NCBI GenBank assembly: GCA_050123275.1
Contig: JASFHK010000001.1
Span: 1-64,000, forward strand
Length of the DNA: 64,000 nt
Direction: 5' to 3'
DNA from: E44-bin88 sp050123275
GTDB taxonomy: Bacteria; Chloroflexota; Dehalococcoidia; Dehalococcoidales; BS750m-G39
Positions 50,671-58,393 of the stretch are shown here, piece by piece; positions within the stretch are counted from its first letter, which is position 1, and every line of letters begins with the position of its first letter. The translations under genes and the position numbers were made by a program. The notes beneath the pieces were generated by a model, which was not told the DNA's origin, searched no databases, and saw only the letters and a program-made list of their open reading frames with translations.

Positions 50671-51305
50671 TCCCCGTGCTCTCTGAAAAAGGCCAGCGCC
50701 TTCTGGCGGGAGCCGGCGCGGGTGTTCTCCAGCTGCTTGCGGGCGAAACGCTTTACTCTTTCCTTGTCCCCGATGCTTTCGAAAAACTTTCCTAAAGACT
50801 CCACCGCCTGCCCCAGCGCGATGCGGCGGCACTCGTCGGTCTGGTAGCGGGCGTTTTCCACTTTGAGAAGCTCGGTGGCGATGCGGTCGCTAAGCTCGGG
50901 CCTGGCTTGGGCGATGACGGCGGCGCTGCCGATAATGTTGGCGGCGACAATGAGGGTGGGCCCCTCGATGGGGGCGAAGTAGCGCTCGAAGACGGCCTCG
51001 AATTTATGTTCCGTGTCCACCGCCGTCAGGTTGGCGATGGTGAGGACGGCGTCGCACTTGAGGAAGGTGTTGTCGAGGTCGAGGCGACGGACGAACAAAT
51101 CGAAGCTGGGATAGAGCAGTGTCGGCTTTTGCTGGCTGATGAGGCGCAGTATTTTACTGCAGCCGTACTTGACGGCCGCCGGGCGGGCGTCGAGCCCCTC
51201 GATAACGGCCTTGAGCAGCTTCGGCTCGTCGATAACCTTGTCTGCCAGGGCTTCCTTATCGCTGCCCTTTTGCCCGATTCGCTCCAGCAGTTCCGTTCCG
51301 TCCAT
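50667..51305 (-). CDS. HEAT/ARM-like helical repeat protein
   Basis: 212-aa all-helical protein with several pairs of amphipathic helices of HEAT type (for example LLKAVIEGLDARPAAVKYGC and FLKCDAVLTIANLTAVD). No catalytic motif, membrane helix or signal peptide. Such scaffolds bind other proteins. It converges on the AT-rich island and is divergent from the adenine deaminase gene. GC-rich like the core genome. Confidence 0.65.
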   Translation of the reverse strand: MDGTELLERIGQKGSDKEALADKVIDEPKLLKAVIEGLDARPAAVKYGCSKILRLISQQKPTLLYPSFDLFVRRLDLDNTFLKCDAVLTIANLTAVDTEHKFEAVFERYFAPIEGPTLIVAANIIGSAAVIAQARPELSDRIATELLKVENARYQTDECRRIALGQAVESLGKFFESIGDKERVKRFARKQLENTRAGSRQKALAFFREHGD

Positions 51306-51372
51306 AGTCTCGCCTCCTGATTATATATTCTAGCAATAGCTGACGGAAATCGCCATTTTTTGGTGAAGCCTG

Positions 51373-51378
51373 TATAAT
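51373..51378 (+). promoter_or_regulatory. -10 box TATAAT next to the adenine deaminase start
   Basis: Perfect TATAAT ends 8 nt before ATG 51387, with no Shine-Dalgarno in between; likely leaderless. No -35 is clear. Confidence 0.5.
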
Positions 51379-51386
51379 GGGACAGC

Positions 51387-53132
51387 ATGGATTTCGACAG
51401 GCGCGAGCTAATCAAGGTGTCGCTGGGCGAAGCCGAGGCCGACCTGGCTATCGTCAACGGCGACGTGGTCAACGTTTACACCGGTGAGGTCGAAAAGGCC
51501 TCGGTGCTCGTCAAGGGCGAGCGCATCGCCTACGTGGGCGATGACGCCGGAAAAGCCATCGGCACCGATACTCAAGTTATCGACGCCGCGGGCAGGACAC
51601 TAATTCCCGGCTTCATCGACGGCCATACCCATATCGACACCGCCTACTCCATCAGCGAGGTGCTGCGCTTCGCCCTGCAGGGGGGCACCACCACCATCAT
51701 CACCGAGAGCTGCTCCATCGCCTCCGTTTTGGGCTACGAAGGTATCGTCCAGTTCCTCAACTCGGCGCGCCGCCAGCCCATCAAAGTCTTTATCACCGCC
51801 GCCCCCATGGTCACCATCAGCCCGGTCACCGAGGCGCACGCCGTCGGCGTCAAAGAGCTGCGCCGCCTTTTGCGCCACCCCGAAATTGTGGGTTTGGGCG
51901 AAACCTACTGGGGGGACGTGGTGGGGGGCAACCCGCGTCTGCTCGACCTCATCGCCGAGACGATAAAGCTCGGCGGCATGGCGGACGGGCACAGCGCCGG
52001 CGCCAGCAACCACAAGCTGCAGGCCTACGTCGCCTCCGGGGTCAGCTCCTGCCACGAGCCGACCACCGTCGAGGAGTTGCTGGAGAGGCTGCGTCTGGGG
52101 CTTTTCGTCCTGATACGCGAGGGCGAGGTGAGAAGGGAGCTGGAGGCGGTGGCGCCGATAAAGGACATGGGCATCGACCTGGCGCGGCTGGCTATGTCCA
52201 CCGACGGCGTCGGCCCCGGCCAGCTGGTCGCCAACGGCTACATGGAGTGCGTGGTGCAAAAGGCCATCGACCTCGGCTTCGACCCCGTTATGGCAATCAA
52301 AATGGCCACCCTAAACGTCGCCGAGCACTTCGCCATGGATGACATAATCGGCGGCATCGGTCCGGGCAAATATGCCGACGTCATCGTTATCCCCGATTTG
52401 CATAACATAAAAGCCGAATACGTTATCAGCAACGGCAAAGTGGTTTCGCAGGACGGCCGGCTGCTCATCGAGCCCCGCAAGCACCGCTACCCCAAGTCGC
52501 TCACCTACAGTCTGGCCCTGCCGCGCGACTTCACCGCCGCCGACTTCGCCATACCCGCGCCAGGCAATAAAGCCAGGGTCAGGCTGATGAAACAGATAAC
52601 CGACCTGCTGGTCAGGGAAGAAATCTTCGATATGCCGGTTAGCGACGGCGAGCTTAAAATCGACCTGGCTGAAGACATAATCAAGGTGACCGCCATCGAG
52701 CGCTCCTACGGGACGGGCCAGCGTTTCACCGGCCTGATAAAGGGCATCGGGCTTAAGAAAGGCGCCATCGCCACCTCCTTCGCCTGGGACTGCAGCGACC
52801 TGGTGGTGCTCGGCGCCGACGAAAACGATATGGCGCGGGCGGTGAACCGCATCCGCGAGCTGGGCGGGGGCAGCGTGGTCTGCGCCGGCGGCAAGATAAT
52901 CGCCGAGCTCGCCCTGCCGGTGGGGGGCGCTATCTCCACCGAGCCGATGGAGGTCATCGCCGATAAGCTCGACCGCATCCAGCGGGCGGCTAACGATCTG
53001 GGGGCGGTATCCAGCGACATCCGCCTCACCGTGGCCGTGTTGACCACCCCGGCCATCCCCTTCCTGCGCATCTGTGAGACCGGCCTCTTCGACCTGCGTG
53101 AAAACCGCTTCGTCGAGCTGATGGTGGGGTAG
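51387..53132 (+). CDS. ade: Adenine deaminase
   Basis: 581-aa amidohydrolase that converts adenine to hypoxanthine and ammonia. Metal motif DGHTHID with H80 and H82, then GHSAG and SSCHEPTT near 195-225, STDGVGPGQL near 271, and the family-specific C-terminal domain starting near 410 with GAIATSFAWDCSDLVVLGADENDM split near 460-485. Length fits Ade. It is 3 bp before the radical SAM gene. Confidence 0.93.
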   Translation: MDFDRRELIKVSLGEAEADLAIVNGDVVNVYTGEVEKASVLVKGERIAYVGDDAGKAIGTDTQVIDAAGRTLIPGFIDGHTHIDTAYSISEVLRFALQGGTTTIITESCSIASVLGYEGIVQFLNSARRQPIKVFITAAPMVTISPVTEAHAVGVKELRRLLRHPEIVGLGETYWGDVVGGNPRLLDLIAETIKLGGMADGHSAGASNHKLQAYVASGVSSCHEPTTVEELLERLRLGLFVLIREGEVRRELEAVAPIKDMGIDLARLAMSTDGVGPGQLVANGYMECVVQKAIDLGFDPVMAIKMATLNVAEHFAMDDIIGGIGPGKYADVIVIPDLHNIKAEYVISNGKVVSQDGRLLIEPRKHRYPKSLTYSLALPRDFTAADFAIPAPGNKARVRLMKQITDLLVREEIFDMPVSDGELKIDLAEDIIKVTAIERSYGTGQRFTGLIKGIGLKKGAIATSFAWDCSDLVVLGADENDMARAVNRIRELGGGSVVCAGGKIIAELALPVGGAISTEPMEVIADKLDRIQRAANDLGAVSSDIRLTVAVLTTPAIPFLRICETGLFDLRENRFVELMVG

Positions 53133-53135
53133 CCG

Positions 53136-54722
53136 ATGGGCTGGGAAGATATCGAAAGAGTCAGGCGGCGCCTCTCCAGAGAACAGGGCGCCGTTGTTCG
53201 GGACTGGGGGGGCAAGCTCCCCATCGCCCTGGTCTATCCCAACAGCTACTATTTGGGCATGTCCAACCTGGGCGTCCACGCCGTTTACGGCCTGCTCAAC
53301 AGCTACGATAACGTCGCCGGCGAGCGCGTCTTTCTGGAGACGGATAAGAAGGGCAATACAGCGTTGCCGCTGTCCATCGAATCGCAACGGCCTCTGGGCG
53401 ATTTCGCCGCCGTCGTTTTTTCCATATCCTACGAGCTCGACTACTTCAACGTGGTCGCTATACTAAAAGCCGCCGGCATACCTTTGTCTGCTAAAGACCG
53501 CGACGAAAGCCACCCGCTGTTCATCGCCGGCGGGCCCTGCGTCATGGCCAACCCCGCCCCTTTATCCCTTTTCTTCGACGCGCTGGCTATCGGTGAGGCC
53601 GAGCCGCTGCTGCCCCGAATGCTGCCCCTCATCGGCGAGGGCAACCGCGACGAGACGCTCGAATCGCTGGCGATTATCCCCGGCGTCTATGTTCCCCGGT
53701 ACTACTCGGGAGAGCCGGTAGTAAGACAGTGGGCCAAGGATTTGGATGATTTCCCGGTGGCTTCGGCGGTGCTCACCGGCGACACCGAGCTGGGCGACCT
53801 CTACCTCATCGAGGCGGAGCGGGGCTGTAACTGGGGCTGCCGCTTCTGCCTGGTGAGCCAGTGCTTCGCCCCCATGCGCTACCGTTCCCTGGAAAGTTTA
53901 CTAGTGCAAGCTGAAGAAGGCCTGAAATGCCGAAAGCGTTTGGGGCTGGTGGGGGCGGCTGCCTCCTCACATCCTCAAATCGAAGAGCTGCTGCCGAAAC
54001 TAACCGCAATGGGCGCCCGGCTTTCCATAAGCTCGCTGCGCATCGCGCCCCTCTCCGAGGTCGTGCTCAAAGAGCTGGCCCGGGGCGGCGCCAAGACGCT
54101 GACACTGGCCCCCGAGGCCGGCTCCCAGCGGCTGCGCCAGCTGGTGAAGAAGGGCATTAACGAAGACGACATCATCAAAGCGGTGGAGAAAGTGGCCGGG
54201 GAGGGGATAAGGCAAATCAAGCTCTACTTTATCATCGGGCTGCCCTCGGAGAGCGATGAGGACATTGAGGCGATTGTGGCATTAGCTCTGGCCTGCAAAG
54301 AGACCATAGACAGAAAGCACGCCGGCTGCCGTCTCACCCTCAATCTTTCTACCTTCGTGCCCAAGGCGGGCACTCCCTTCCAGTGGCTGCCCATGGCGCA
54401 ACCTTCCGCGCTCAACCGTCGCCTCTCGATAGTGAAGAACGCCCTCATGCCCAAAGGCATCAAGGTCAAGGCGGAAAGCCCTGCCTGGAGCCAGCTGCAA
54501 GGGGTGCTGGCGCGCGGCGACGAAAAGCTGGCCGGGGTGCTGGCCGAAACCGGTAGACTGTCTCTGGCCGCCTGGCGTAAAACTGCCGAAAAGCAAGGCA
54601 TCGACATCGACTTCTACGCCCATACGCGCTGGGAGGTGGGGCAAAAGCTGCCCTGGTCGATGGTTGAGCTGGGCACCAAAGCGGGCTATCTGGAAACGGA
54701 GCTGGCCCGCGCCACCGCCTGA
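53136..54722 (+). CDS. Radical SAM protein with B12-binding-like N-terminal region
   Basis: 528-aa radical SAM protein. The N-terminal 180 residues (VYPNSYYLGMSNLGVHAVY...) resemble the B12-binding-like domain of the TIGR03960-type radical SAM family. The cluster motif ERGCNWGCRFC gives C231, C235 and C238, followed by the barrel with LTLAPEAGSQRLR near 325. It produces a 5'-deoxyadenosyl radical; the substrate is unknown. No fused TIGR03936 (DUF2344) domain is present. It starts 3 bp after ade. Confidence 0.85.
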   Translation: MGWEDIERVRRRLSREQGAVVRDWGGKLPIALVYPNSYYLGMSNLGVHAVYGLLNSYDNVAGERVFLETDKKGNTALPLSIESQRPLGDFAAVVFSISYELDYFNVVAILKAAGIPLSAKDRDESHPLFIAGGPCVMANPAPLSLFFDALAIGEAEPLLPRMLPLIGEGNRDETLESLAIIPGVYVPRYYSGEPVVRQWAKDLDDFPVASAVLTGDTELGDLYLIEAERGCNWGCRFCLVSQCFAPMRYRSLESLLVQAEEGLKCRKRLGLVGAAASSHPQIEELLPKLTAMGARLSISSLRIAPLSEVVLKELARGGAKTLTLAPEAGSQRLRQLVKKGINEDDIIKAVEKVAGEGIRQIKLYFIIGLPSESDEDIEAIVALALACKETIDRKHAGCRLTLNLSTFVPKAGTPFQWLPMAQPSALNRRLSIVKNALMPKGIKVKAESPAWSQLQGVLARGDEKLAGVLAETGRLSLAAWRKTAEKQGIDIDFYAHTRWEVGQKLPWSMVELGTKAGYLETELARATA

Positions 54723-54747
54723 AGCTCTACCCAGCCTGCGGCTGATG

Positions 54748-54756
54748 TGTTATACT
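54748..54756 (+). promoter_or_regulatory. Extended -10 TG-T-TATACT before mntP
   Basis: Extended -10 ending 12 nt before ATG 54769, without a Shine-Dalgarno; near-leaderless transcript expected. Confidence 0.5.
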
Positions 54757-54768
54757 TAACAGTTTGCT

Positions 54769-55329
54769 ATGGGGTTCTTTTCGATTCTGCTGGTAGCTAT
54801 CGGCCTGGCCGCGGACTGTTTCGCCGTCTCCCTCGGCGGCAGCATCGCTATGAAGCGCCATTCCCGCCTCCAGGTGCTGCGCGCCGCCTTTTCCTTCGGG
54901 CTTTTCCAGGCTTTGATGCCGGTGATAGGCTGGCTCATCGGGCAAACCGTCGTCGACATCGTCGCCGACTACGACCACTGGGTGGCTTTCGGGCTGCTGG
55001 CTATCGTCGGCGGCCACATGCTCTGGGAGGCCTTTTGCCATAAGGACGGCACCGCCGAAGGCACCGATATCACCCGCGGCTGGCGCTTAATCATCCTCTC
55101 CTTCGCCACCAGCATCGACGCCCTGGCCGTGGGGCTGACCTTTCCCTTCCTCGAGGTGAACGTCCCCGTCGCCAGCCTGACCATCGGCCTGGTCGCTTTC
55201 GCCGCCACCATTATCGGTTTTCGATTGGGGAGAGGAGTCGGCAAGCTGGTGGGGAGGTGGGCGGCGGCTATCGGCGGGCTGCTGCTGATTGCCATCGGCC
55301 TCCGCATTTTACTCACCCACCTTTTCTAA
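54769..55329 (+). CDS. mntP: Manganese efflux pump MntP
   Basis: 186-aa six-helix membrane exporter. Two inverted halves each carry the family Asp motif: AIGLAADCFAVSLG near residues 9-22 and TSIDALAVGL near 110-120. It exports Mn2+. The 46-bp gap upstream is too short for a yybP-ykoY Mn riboswitch, and none is seen. Confidence 0.93.
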   Translation: MGFFSILLVAIGLAADCFAVSLGGSIAMKRHSRLQVLRAAFSFGLFQALMPVIGWLIGQTVVDIVADYDHWVAFGLLAIVGGHMLWEAFCHKDGTAEGTDITRGWRLIILSFATSIDALAVGLTFPFLEVNVPVASLTIGLVAFAATIIGFRLGRGVGKLVGRWAAAIGGLLLIAIGLRILLTHLF

Positions 55330-55334
55330 AAACT

Positions 55335-55342
55335 TGTATACA
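55335..55342. promoter_or_regulatory. Palindrome TGTATACA
   Basis: An 8-bp perfect palindrome 6 bp upstream of the RHH gene -35; possible activator or repressor half-operator. Confidence 0.25.
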
Positions 55343-55347
55343 TTATG

Positions 55348-55377
55348 TTGACGCTTCCGGCGGCTGTTGGCTATAAT
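55348..55377 (+). promoter_or_regulatory. Promoter TTGACG-18-TATAAT of the RHH gene
   Basis: -35 TTGACG (55348-55353), 18-bp spacer, -10 TATAAT (55372-55377), 28 nt before ATG 55406. Confidence 0.7.
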
Positions 55378-55395
55378 GGCTATGCAGGCTATACA
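55369..55395 (+). repeat. Three 9-bp direct repeats (GGCTATnnn) over the -10
   Basis: GGCTATAAT, GGCTATGCA and GGCTATACA run head to tail (55369-55377, 55378-55386, 55387-55395). The first contains the -10 box. Short direct repeats overlapping a promoter are a typical ribbon-helix-helix operator, so self-repression is plausible. Confidence 0.55.
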
Positions 55396-55405
55396 GGAGG
55401 CGAAA

Positions 55406-55648
55406 ATGACCGGTCAGGCAAAACGTCCCAGGTATTTTCTGGATATAGACACCGAGTTGAGGAACCGCGTCAAGGCGGCGGCGGCGTTGCAGGGCAAGAC
55501 GATGCGGGAGTGGATGATAGACGCCATCAACGAAAAGCTGGAAGGCGCTATCGATAACGGGGAACCTTCGCCCACGCTGGGCGATGTCGCCGGAAAGACA
55601 TCTCTACGGGGTTACCTGCCACCCAAGCCGAGGGGGAGACGGTTTTAG
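55406..55648 (+). CDS. Ribbon-helix-helix regulator (antitoxin-like)
   Basis: 80-aa protein with an N-terminal RHH domain: beta strand PRYFLDIDTELRNRVK (about 7-22) and helices AAALQGKTMREWMIDAINEKL split over 23-43, followed by a polar, basic tail ending in RGRRF. This is the CopG/Arc-like fold used by antitoxins and small repressors. No toxin gene is next to it. Start ATG 55406 was chosen for the CAGGAGG Shine-Dalgarno 6 nt upstream; the earlier in-frame ATGs lie in the -10. Its stop overlaps the YqeY stop. Confidence 0.82.
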   Translation: MTGQAKRPRYFLDIDTELRNRVKAAAALQGKTMREWMIDAINEKLEGAIDNGEPSPTLGDVAGKTSLRGYLPPKPRGRRF

Positions 55649-56103
55649 CTAAGTAGCTCGGTGACGACCTCGTTGATTTCCCGCCCGTCGGCTTTGCCCT
55701 TGAGGTTGGCGATGAGCTTGGGCATTACCTTGCCCTTGTCCCGGATGCTCTCCGCGCCCACCTCGGCGATAACCTTGCGGGCTTCGGCGACAACCTCGTC
55801 GCGGCTCATCTGGGCGGGCATGTAGGTCTCCAGGATGGCCATCTCCGCCTCTTCCTTGGCGGCCAGGTCTTCGCGCTTGCCTTCCTTAAAGGCTTCGATG
55901 CTTTCCTTGCGCTGCCGGATTTCCTTGGCGATGATGCCTAGGACATCACCGTCCTCCAGCGCTTTCTGCTTGGCGATTTCGGCGTTCTTGATGGCGGACA
56001 TTACCAGGCGGAGGACGGAACGCTTCTCCGTGTCGCCGGCCTTCATGGCCTGCTTGAGGTCGTCCGTCAGCTTCTGTTGTAGTGGGGATGGTTGGGCGGT
56101 CAT
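55645..56103 (-). CDS. GatB/YqeY-domain protein
   Basis: 152-aa YqeY-like protein: N-terminal helical part (LKQAMKAGDTEKRSVLRLVMSAIKNAEI split near 16-43) and C-terminal YqeY domain (KVMPKLIANLKGKADGREIN near 123-143). The domain is also the tRNA-binding tail of GatB; stand-alone forms are thought to help tRNA amidation. It lies directly downstream of the rpsU gene, a very common pairing. Confidence 0.9.
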   Translation of the reverse strand: MTAQPSPLQQKLTDDLKQAMKAGDTEKRSVLRLVMSAIKNAEIAKQKALEDGDVLGIIAKEIRQRKESIEAFKEGKREDLAAKEEAEMAILETYMPAQMSRDEVVAEARKVIAEVGAESIRDKGKVMPKLIANLKGKADGREINEVVTELLS

Positions 56104-56109
56104 AAAATC

Positions 56110-56298
56110 CTATTTTCTAGACGCCCGCGCGCTTTTGCGCCTCTTGGCGGCTCCCTTGCGCTTGCGCTTGACGCTGGGTTTTTCGTAGTGTTCGCGCCGC
56201 CGCACCTCTGCCAGGATACCTTCTTGCTGCACTTTTTTGTTGAAGCGACGCAGCAAGCTCTCGAAGTTCTCGTTATCCGTAGCTATCACGTTAGCCAC
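56110..56298 (-). CDS. rpsU: Ribosomal protein S21
   Basis: 62-aa S21 of the small ribosomal subunit: ENFESLLRRFNKKVQQEGIL at about 8-27, RRREHYEKPSVKRKRK near 31-46, and a Lys/Arg-rich tail. The start is a GTG (56298) with AGGAGG 7 nt upstream; the longer frame upstream is not plausible. It is followed by YqeY after a 6-bp gap. Confidence 0.93.
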   Translation of the reverse strand: MANVIATDNENFESLLRRFNKKVQQEGILAEVRRREHYEKPSVKRKRKGAAKRRKSARASRK

Positions 56299-56645
56299 GC
56301 ATACGCCTCCTTGGCGAGAACCACGCCACTCGGTTACCCCCACATTTTAGTCAGCTTTAGGCAGGCTGTCAACTGGTCAGGCGATGATTGATAAAATGAC
56401 GGCGGTCGCCCCGCCCCCCATTGTTATCCGACGTTGCTATGACCCGCCCAGCCCCCCTCTGTCGGCGCACGTGTGATTTTCCCACCCAATACCCACCCTA
56501 TAAGGGTTAAACCCTTACATATCTCTTTATTGGGGAAGTGGGAAGCGTAACCCCAGGTTAAGGAGTTTACTCATTAGGGCGGGCTGGGTTGGGTCAGAAA
56601 CAACGTACGTTGACAAAGTGGGGTGGTGTAGGGTGCAACCGCGCT
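56299..56645. other. Gene-free stretch with perfect palindromes
   Basis: About 350 bp without a gene between rpsU and the flavoprotein gene. It holds a 17-bp palindrome, TAAGGGTT-A-AACCCTTA (56511-56527), and a 12-bp palindrome CAACGTACGTTG (56601-56612) leading into a TTGACA (56611-56616) that looks like a -35 without a clear -10. No tRNA or terminator with T-run was found. It may mark a boundary region ahead of the prophage. Confidence 0.4.
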
Positions 56646-58034
56646 TTAGCGCTTGGTGCGTTTCAGTATCTCCCTGGCGGCGACCACGCCCGAGGCCGAC
56701 GCCTGGATTAAGCCCCGGCTGACGCCGGCGCCGTCGCCGACGGCGAACATGCCCTCGACCTCGGTCTCCAGCGCGGGGGTGAGCTGGGGCCGTGAGGAAT
56801 AGAACTTGACCTCGATGCCGTAGAGCAGGGTGTGGTGCGAGGCCACGCCCGGAGCCACTTTGTCCATCGCCTTGAGCATTTCCACCAGGTCGGTGAGGTA
56901 GCGATAGGGCAATGCGAAGCTCAGGTCGCCGGGGGTGGCGTTCTTCAGCGTGGGCCGGGTCAGGCCGCGCTCGATGCGCTCCGGCGTGGAACGCCGCCCT
57001 TCCATAAGGTCCCCAAGACGTTGCAGCAGCACCCCGCCGCTCAAGATATTGGCCAGCCGCGCCAGATAACGCCCGTAGGCGATGGGCTGGTTGAAGGGCT
57101 TGGTGAAGGCGGTGCTCACCAGCAGGGCGAAGTTGGTATTCTCCGTCTTGCGCTCGGCGTAGCTGTGCCCGTTAACGGTGATGACGGGGTCGCGGCCGCC
57201 GGTGGACTCCATGATGACCTCGCCGCCGGGGCACATACAGAACGTTCTCACCCGGTCGTCGAAGCGGCGCGATAGAAACTCCAGTTTCGACTCGTAGAGC
57301 ACGTCGGTCAGCGGCGCCATCACCGCCGCCGGCACTTCCACCCTTACTCCCACGTCCACCGGGTTGCTGTGCAAAGTTAATTCAAGCCGTTCCGCTTCCT
57401 GGGCCAGCCAGTCGGCGCCCTCGCGGCCCGGGGCCAGTATCAGGTAGTCGCAGGCAAAGCTCTCGCCTTCTTCGGTCCTGACCCCCTTGACCTTACCCTT
57501 GGCAACGTCGATGGAAGCCACCGCCGTGCGCAGTTTGGAGTCGAGGCGGGGACTCAAATAGTCCCACATCGATTTCAGCACCAGGCGGCAGTGCTCGGTG
57601 CCCAGGTGGCGGATGGGCACCGGTACCAGCTTCAGCCCGGCCAGGTCGGCCTGCTGGCGCAGCGTGTCCACCTTCTTACCCGTGCCGTAGAGCTTTTTAG
57701 GCGCGCCGAAGCGGAGATAGAGCTCGTCCGCGTACCTAATCAGGGATTCGGTCTGGTCTTCGCCAAGGTAGCCGGGGAGACGCCCGCCCACCGCCGGGGT
57801 CAGCGTCAGCTTACCGTCGCTGAAGGCGCCCGCCCCGCCCAGCCCGCAGACCAGGTTGCAGGGGGAGCAGGTGGAGCAGGGCTGGCCGGTGTCCCGCGCC
57901 GGGCATTGGCGCTTTTCGATGTCCCGCCCCTCCTCGATGAGGAGTACGGAGAGGTTGTCGGGAACCAGCTCTAAAGCGGCGAAGATACCGGCGGGCCCGC
58001 CGCCGACAATGATAACGTCGTATTTCTTGGTCAT
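56646..58034 (-). CDS. FAD-dependent dehydrogenase (COG2509-like)
   Basis: 462-aa flavoprotein. The N-terminal dinucleotide motif VGGGPAGIFAA lies at residues 11-21, followed by a Cys-rich insertion (CPARDTGQPCSTCSPCNLVCG near 44-64) that could bind a metal or cluster, GLGGAGAFSDGK at 65-76, and the C-terminal FAD segment VGDGAGVSRGLIQASASG near 432-449. The pattern fits the uncharacterised COG2509 dehydrogenases. Substrate unknown. Confidence 0.87.
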   Translation of the reverse strand: MTKKYDVIIVGGGPAGIFAALELVPDNLSVLLIEEGRDIEKRQCPARDTGQPCSTCSPCNLVCGLGGAGAFSDGKLTLTPAVGGRLPGYLGEDQTESLIRYADELYLRFGAPKKLYGTGKKVDTLRQQADLAGLKLVPVPIRHLGTEHCRLVLKSMWDYLSPRLDSKLRTAVASIDVAKGKVKGVRTEEGESFACDYLILAPGREGADWLAQEAERLELTLHSNPVDVGVRVEVPAAVMAPLTDVLYESKLEFLSRRFDDRVRTFCMCPGGEVIMESTGGRDPVITVNGHSYAERKTENTNFALLVSTAFTKPFNQPIAYGRYLARLANILSGGVLLQRLGDLMEGRRSTPERIERGLTRPTLKNATPGDLSFALPYRYLTDLVEMLKAMDKVAPGVASHHTLLYGIEVKFYSSRPQLTPALETEVEGMFAVGDGAGVSRGLIQASASGVVAAREILKRTKR

Positions 58035-58084
58035 GGGAACAGCCAGGCTATTGTATCGTCTGCGAACCCGGCCGTCAAGGAGGA

Positions 58085-58297
58085 TTAGCTATAGACGGCG
58101 GCCACCACGGCGTCGCGGGCGTTGTTTTCGTCGAAGAAGATGACGGCCAGCTTGCGCCCCAGCGCCATCTCGGCGGCGGGGATGTTGCGCGCCACGGCCA
58201 CGCCCTGGAGGTAGACTTTATAGCTGCCGCTGATCTGGATGGTGGCGGTGTAGTTGCCGGAATCGAAACCCTTGAGTATCGCTTTCTTCAGCCTCAT
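58085..58297 (-). CDS. Small phage structural protein (70 aa)
   Basis: 70-aa protein with alternating strands (YTATIQISGSYKVYLQGVAV), like a small beta-barrel, at the left end of the prophage block. The ATG at 58297 has an AAGGAGAA Shine-Dalgarno. Similar small genes follow tail hub genes in siphophages. No exact family assigned. Confidence 0.6.
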   Translation of the reverse strand: MRLKKAILKGFDSGNYTATIQISGSYKVYLQGVAVARNIPAAEMALGRKLAVIFFDENNARDAVVAAVYS

Positions 58298-58363
58298 GTC
58301 ATTCTCCTTACTTTACCCCGCCCCCCGATTTTATCTATTCCCGCCCGCCGCCCTTTAAGGTAT

Positions 58364-58380
58364 AGGGGGCTTCGCCCCCT
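58364..58380. other. Strong hairpin AGGGGGC-TTC-GCCCCCT
   Basis: A 7-bp stem with a 3-nt loop between two prophage genes. There is no T-run on the minus strand, so it is more likely an mRNA stabiliser or weak attenuator than a full terminator. Confidence 0.45.
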
Positions 58381-58393
58381 AAAACCCCCGTTT

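Noticed and set aside
54721..54768. yybP-ykoY manganese riboswitch before mntP
   Set aside because: The gap is only about 46 bp, and an extended -10 occupies it; no riboswitch fold is possible.
55406..55648. Toxin-antitoxin operon
   Set aside because: Only the RHH partner is present; the neighbours are mntP and YqeY, not a toxin.
56299..56645. tRNA or other structured RNA gene
   Set aside because: No cloverleaf, anticodon arm or TPsiC sequence could be fitted; only palindromes were found.
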